Below, piece by piece: positions 6,461 to 8,340 of a stretch of 8,340 nucleotides of DNA; position 1 is the stretch's first letter; every line of letters starts with the position of its first letter. The notes under the pieces were generated by a model. That model was given only the letters and a program-made list of their open reading frames with translations, was not told the origin of the DNA and searched no databases. The stretch covers positions 1 through 8,340 of the forward strand of contig JAFZKM010000305.1 of the NCBI GenBank assembly GCA_017553665.1, in the 5' to 3' direction. Origin of the DNA: Lachnospiraceae bacterium. GTDB taxonomy: Bacteria; Bacillota_A; Clostridia; Lachnospirales; Lachnospiraceae. Position numbers and translations under genes: made by a program.

Positions 6461-6513
6461 ATGTTACATTTCAATGGTGATTTTGTGTCAAAATAATGAA
6501 ATTTGTAACAAAT
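6461..6513. promoter_or_regulatory. Three palindromes spaced about two helical turns apart (candidate operator array)
   Basis: Three perfect short palindromes lie in the AT-rich gap: ATGT-T-ACAT (6461-6469), TTTTG-TGT-CAAAA (6481-6493) and ATTTGT-A-ACAAAT (6501-6513). Their centres are at 6465, 6487 and 6507, spaced 22 and 20 bases. The first overlaps the candidate -10 box, the second overlaps the -35 box, and the third lies just upstream. The outer two share the TGTWACA core. Binding by a regulator is inference; short palindromes also arise by chance in AT-rich DNA. Confidence 0.35.
6463..6491 (-). promoter_or_regulatory. Candidate internal promoter for the pilin-like gene, pilT and transglutaminase gene
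   Basis: On the minus strand a perfect -35 box TTGACA (6486-6491) is followed by 17 bases and TGTAAC (6463-6468, four of six matches to TATAAT). This would give a leader of about 25-30 bases before ATG 6430. A second candidate overlaps: TTGAAA (6469-6474), 17 bases, TATAGT (6446-6451). Its start would fall almost on the ribosome site, so it is less likely. The surrounding 98-base gap is clearly AT-richer than the neighbouring genes. Confidence 0.5.
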
Positions 6514-6528
6514 CTTTGTATCCTGTAG

Positions 6529-6936
6529 TTATCCTGCCGGGCTGAAATAGGATGTAACAACCTCAGCGAGCTGTTCCTTTCCCTCTACGTCCACGGTGAT
6601 CTTCACATCCGTAAGAGTGCCCGTTTTGCCGGTCGCGCGGCCGGTAACCTCGGTCGTCATGCTGAAGTACGCATCTGCCTCGGAGCAACTGTTCCACTCC
6701 TTGTCAAAGTATACCTTCTGCGATCCGTCGGCCTTCTCCGCCCCGCTCTTTAACGCTTCGATCTTATTCTCTGCCATGATCGTGGCCTTGCTGATATTTA
6801 CCGAGCGTCCCTGAAGCTTGTCCGCCGCGACATACAGTCTCATGATCGCCACGCTGACCAGCGCGAAGATAGCGATTATGATGACCGATTCCACCAAAGG
6901 AAGCCTTACGGCAGCATTGTTATCGTATTTTGCCAT
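6529..6936 (-). CDS. Pseudopilin-like protein with partial prepilin motif
   Basis: This 135-residue protein begins with a short basic leader and RLPLVESVIIIAIFALVSVA (11-30). It closely resembles the type IV pilin / pseudopilin N-terminus, including Leu-Val-Glu, with Glu16 at the position equivalent to mature Glu5. The residue that should be the conserved Gly before the cleavage point is Arg11, and Pro13 replaces Thr. Processing by a standard prepilin peptidase is therefore doubtful. One membrane helix spans about 14-33, followed by a helical spine (about 38-64) and a beta-rich C-terminal half (about 85-130). The start ATG shares one base with the stop of the gene before it (TAATG), with GGAGG ten bases upstream inside that gene, so translation is probably coupled. 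It is likely a minor pilus or secretion pseudopilin of the GspI/GspH kind. Confidence 0.8.
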   Translation of the reverse strand: MAKYDNNAAVRLPLVESVIIIAIFALVSVAIMRLYVAADKLQGRSVNISKATIMAENKIEALKSGAEKADGSQKVYFDKEWNSCSEADAYFSMTTEVTGRATGKTGTLTDVKITVDVEGKEQLAEVVTSYFSPAG

Positions 6937-7448
6937 TATCTGCCCGCCTCCTCACTTCTTAAGTAAACGGTAAGGGTCTCGGTACTGCCGCTCGCGTTCC
7001 CCGCGGTAAGCGTAACTGACCCGTTTCCGCCCTTTATTTCAAAGGAGTCTATCTCAATGGCCTCGAAACCGAAGTCGAGGTCGGGGTCTCCGTAACCCTC
7101 AGCCTGCATCAGCTCGCACAGATATCCGTTTCTGTAATAGACCATCGTGTCGTAAATATCGCCGTCGATCTCTTCTTTGAGCACCAGCACATCGGTTCCG
7201 TCGATCTTCTCAACAGATACGGCCCCCTCGGTATCGTACTGGCGGATCTTTGTCGCAACGAATGAGATCGAGGTTCTCAGCTCGAAGTTCTCGTTCGCCG
7301 CGAGCACGATCCTCTCATACTCTCTCGTTCCCGCGCTCAGGAGTACCAGCGCGGCGATCGCGAAAAAGGCGATTATGATGATCGTACTGCCCGCGCTGAC
7401 CAGAGCGCTGCGGCTTTTGACCTTTTTTTCGTCATTAGTGTTCTGCAT
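6936..7448 (-). CDS. Single-pass pilin-like protein, resembles DUF4860
   Basis: This 170-residue protein has a charged N-terminus (1-13), one hydrophobic segment at about 18-38 (STIIIIAFFAIAALVLL), and then a long extracytoplasmic region. The stretch FELRTSISFVATKIRQYD (55-72), followed by a DG-x-x-x-LVL beta strand and YYRNGYLCELM (104-114), resembles the DUF4860 family, which I recall from Lachnospiraceae pilus-like clusters; this assignment is from memory. There is no Gly-xxxx-Glu prepilin site: ALVSAG stands where LVE would be expected. The ribosome site is a weak G-run four bases before ATG 7448. It lies 18 bases after the preceding small gene and overlaps the next gene by one base. A minor pilin or pseudopilin, GspJ-like in position, is the best reading. 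Confidence 0.72.
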   Translation of the reverse strand: MQNTNDEKKVKSRSALVSAGSTIIIIAFFAIAALVLLSAGTREYERIVLAANENFELRTSISFVATKIRQYDTEGAVSVEKIDGTDVLVLKEEIDGDIYDTMVYYRNGYLCELMQAEGYGDPDLDFGFEAIEIDSFEIKGGNGSVTLTAGNASGSTETLTVYLRSEEAGR

Positions 7449-7466
7449 ATATCCCCCGCATCAATC

Positions 7467-7790
7467 CTATTTCCTGAATACCGCGATATTCGGGCTGACA
7501 TTCGCAGCCGCGCAGTCATAGGTTACCTGGAAATGATCGTAATCGATCTTCACTCCGTAATTCTCGATCAGATAATCAAGCTCCGCAGGATATCGCCCCT
7601 CGTCCGCGTAGCACTGGATAGTGGCTTTCTTGATCGCGGCCAGCGTAAGCTGTCTGTCCTGCTCGAGCGAAAGATTGTTGAACTTATACACTCCGAGGAT
7701 GAAGATCGCGATGATCGCCGTACAGAGCAGCGCGGGGAGCACTATGGATTTAAAGATGTATTTCTGACGGTTCTGTCTGAAATTTTTCAT
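7467..7790 (-). CDS. Small pilin-like membrane protein, GspG-like C-terminal segment
   Basis: This 107-residue protein has a basic N-terminus (RQNRQK), a membrane helix at about 15-35 (SIVLPALLCTAIIAIFILG), a helix with QDRQLTLAAIKKATIQCYAD (44-63), and then GRYPAELDYLIENYG (65-79). That GRYP-x-x-LDYL pattern is typical of the region after the helix in small clostridial pilin-like / GspG-like proteins, where a peptide is positioned by a 'YP' turn. Cys60 and Cys93 could form a disulfide outside the cell. No prepilin peptidase motif is visible before the helix. The start at 7790 has GGAG about eleven bases upstream. It lies 50 bases after the platform gene and 18 before the next pilin-like gene, so it is probably in the same operon. 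The exact family is not certain. Confidence 0.78.
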   Translation of the reverse strand: MKNFRQNRQKYIFKSIVLPALLCTAIIAIFILGVYKFNNLSLEQDRQLTLAAIKKATIQCYADEGRYPAELDYLIENYGVKIDYDHFQVTYDCAAANVSPNIAVFRK

Positions 7791-7840
7791 CGTCCGTAAA
7801 TCTCCGTTTCAATACATAAATACAGTCATCAGTATCAATA

Positions 7841-8340
7841 TCAGCCTACCGAAGAGATCATGCTTACAAGAGGAAGCATAACCGCAAGGAGAACCGCGCC
7901 TACCATCAGTGAAAGAACTACAACGAGTGTGGTCTCGATAACGGTGGTCAGTCTGCCGAGCGCTGCCGAAGTCTTGTCATTGTACTGCTCGGAAAGCTTC
8001 GTGAAGATCTCGTCGGTGCCGCCGGTCTTTGCCGCAACGCTGATAAGTCTCGCTTCCATTCCTACGATCAGTCCGCTCTGGCGGATGGCCTCATCGAAGG
8101 GAGTGCTGTGTGTATAGAGATCAAGGCACTTCTCGATACGGTGCTTAACGATCTCGTTGTCGCAGTTCTCGATCTCGCGCTCGAGGCCCTCGCGGATATC
8201 CATGCCGCTGGCCATCATAAGAGCGATGGATGAAATGAACTTACCCGTAGCCATCAGGATCATTATGTTCCTGATGGGGCCGAAGCCGTTGGCTGCCCTC
8301 GAGAGGACTTTCGCGCCCGACTTTGTCCTGCTCCAGATAA
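7841..8340 (-). CDS. pilC: GspF/PilC-type inner-membrane platform protein, C-terminal part (5' end cut by window edge)
   Basis: The frame runs in from the window edge, with 165 codons visible; an internal Met at 8263 is not the true start, because homology extends upstream to the edge. The protein matches the second GspF domain. It has GPIRNIMILMATGKFISSIA (20-39), SGMDIREGL (44-52), SVAAKTGGTDEIFTKLSEQY (100-119, where the canonical motif has Gly-Glu before the x-Thr/Ser-Gly), and the final membrane helix within about 130-160 ending MLPLVSMI. This polytopic protein anchors the PilT/PilB motor and pilin assembly in the inner membrane. The stop at 7843-7841 is followed in frame by further stops (TGA TAT TGA TAC TGA TGA), a small tandem-like hexamer run. 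It is the first gene seen of the pilus cluster; GspE/PilB would be expected upstream outside the window. Confidence 0.92.
   Translation of the reverse strand, partial: IWSRTKSGAKVLSRAANGFGPIRNIMILMATGKFISSIALMMASGMDIREGLEREIENCDNEIVKHRIEKCLDLYTHSTPFDEAIRQSGLIVGMEARLISVAAKTGGTDEIFTKLSEQYNDKTSAALGRLTTVIETTLVVVLSLMVGAVLLAVMLPLVSMISSVG

Noticed and set aside
7791..7840. Possible promoter between the platform gene and the first pilin-like gene (TTGATA with a TATTGA 18 bases later)
   Set aside because: The -10 match is only three of six and the spacer is long; co-transcription is the simpler reading.
7841..8263. Short 140-codon gene starting at Met 8263
   Set aside because: The GspF homology (GFGPIRNIM) continues upstream in frame to the window edge, so this is an internal Met of a larger gene.
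1..8340. CRISPR array, tRNA/rRNA, transposase or integrase, phage genes
   Set aside because: No spaced direct repeats, RNA gene motifs or mobile-element proteins were found on either strand.

Overview
The window is a compact bacterial segment of about 8.3 kb. Every supported gene reads on the minus strand, and no gap between genes exceeds about 110 bases. The protein families suggest a Gram-positive Clostridia member, probably Lachnospiraceae or a close relative, with moderately high GC. The signs are a Firmicutes-style ExoA, small clostridial pilin-like proteins (one resembling DUF4860), a clostridial Ig-plus-transglutaminase secreted protein, and a surface protein built from InlB-like and Cys-pair modules. 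The taxonomic placement is inference from family resemblance only.

In the direction of transcription (high to low coordinates) there are two blocks. Block 1 (8340-3942) is a type IV pilus / type II secretion-like assembly cluster. It holds the C-terminal part of a GspF/PilC inner-membrane platform protein (cut by the window edge), four small single-pass pilin-like proteins, the PilT retraction ATPase, and a secreted transglutaminase-fold protein. A clear rho-independent terminator (3893-3926) closes it. Inside the block, an AT-rich 98-base gap (6431-6528) carries candidate promoters and three regularly spaced palindromes just upstream of the last pilin-like gene and pilT. The pilus base or retraction part may therefore be separately regulated.

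Block 2 (3895-1) begins with a good promoter directly abutting the terminator. It reads exoA (AP endonuclease / exodeoxyribonuclease III), an acetolactate synthase large subunit, and a large modular exported protein. The last starts inside the ALS stop codon (ATGA overlap) and stays open to the window edge (456 codons visible). No acetolactate synthase small subunit lies next to the large one here.

The most interesting points are: the pilin-like set, in which none of the four proteins has a canonical prepilin peptidase site; the palindrome array before the pilin/pilT transcript; an ALS whose residues at five well-known herbicide-site positions all differ from the sensitive enzyme; and the translational coupling of a metabolic enzyme to a modular surface protein. 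No RNA gene, CRISPR array, insertion sequence or integrase was seen.
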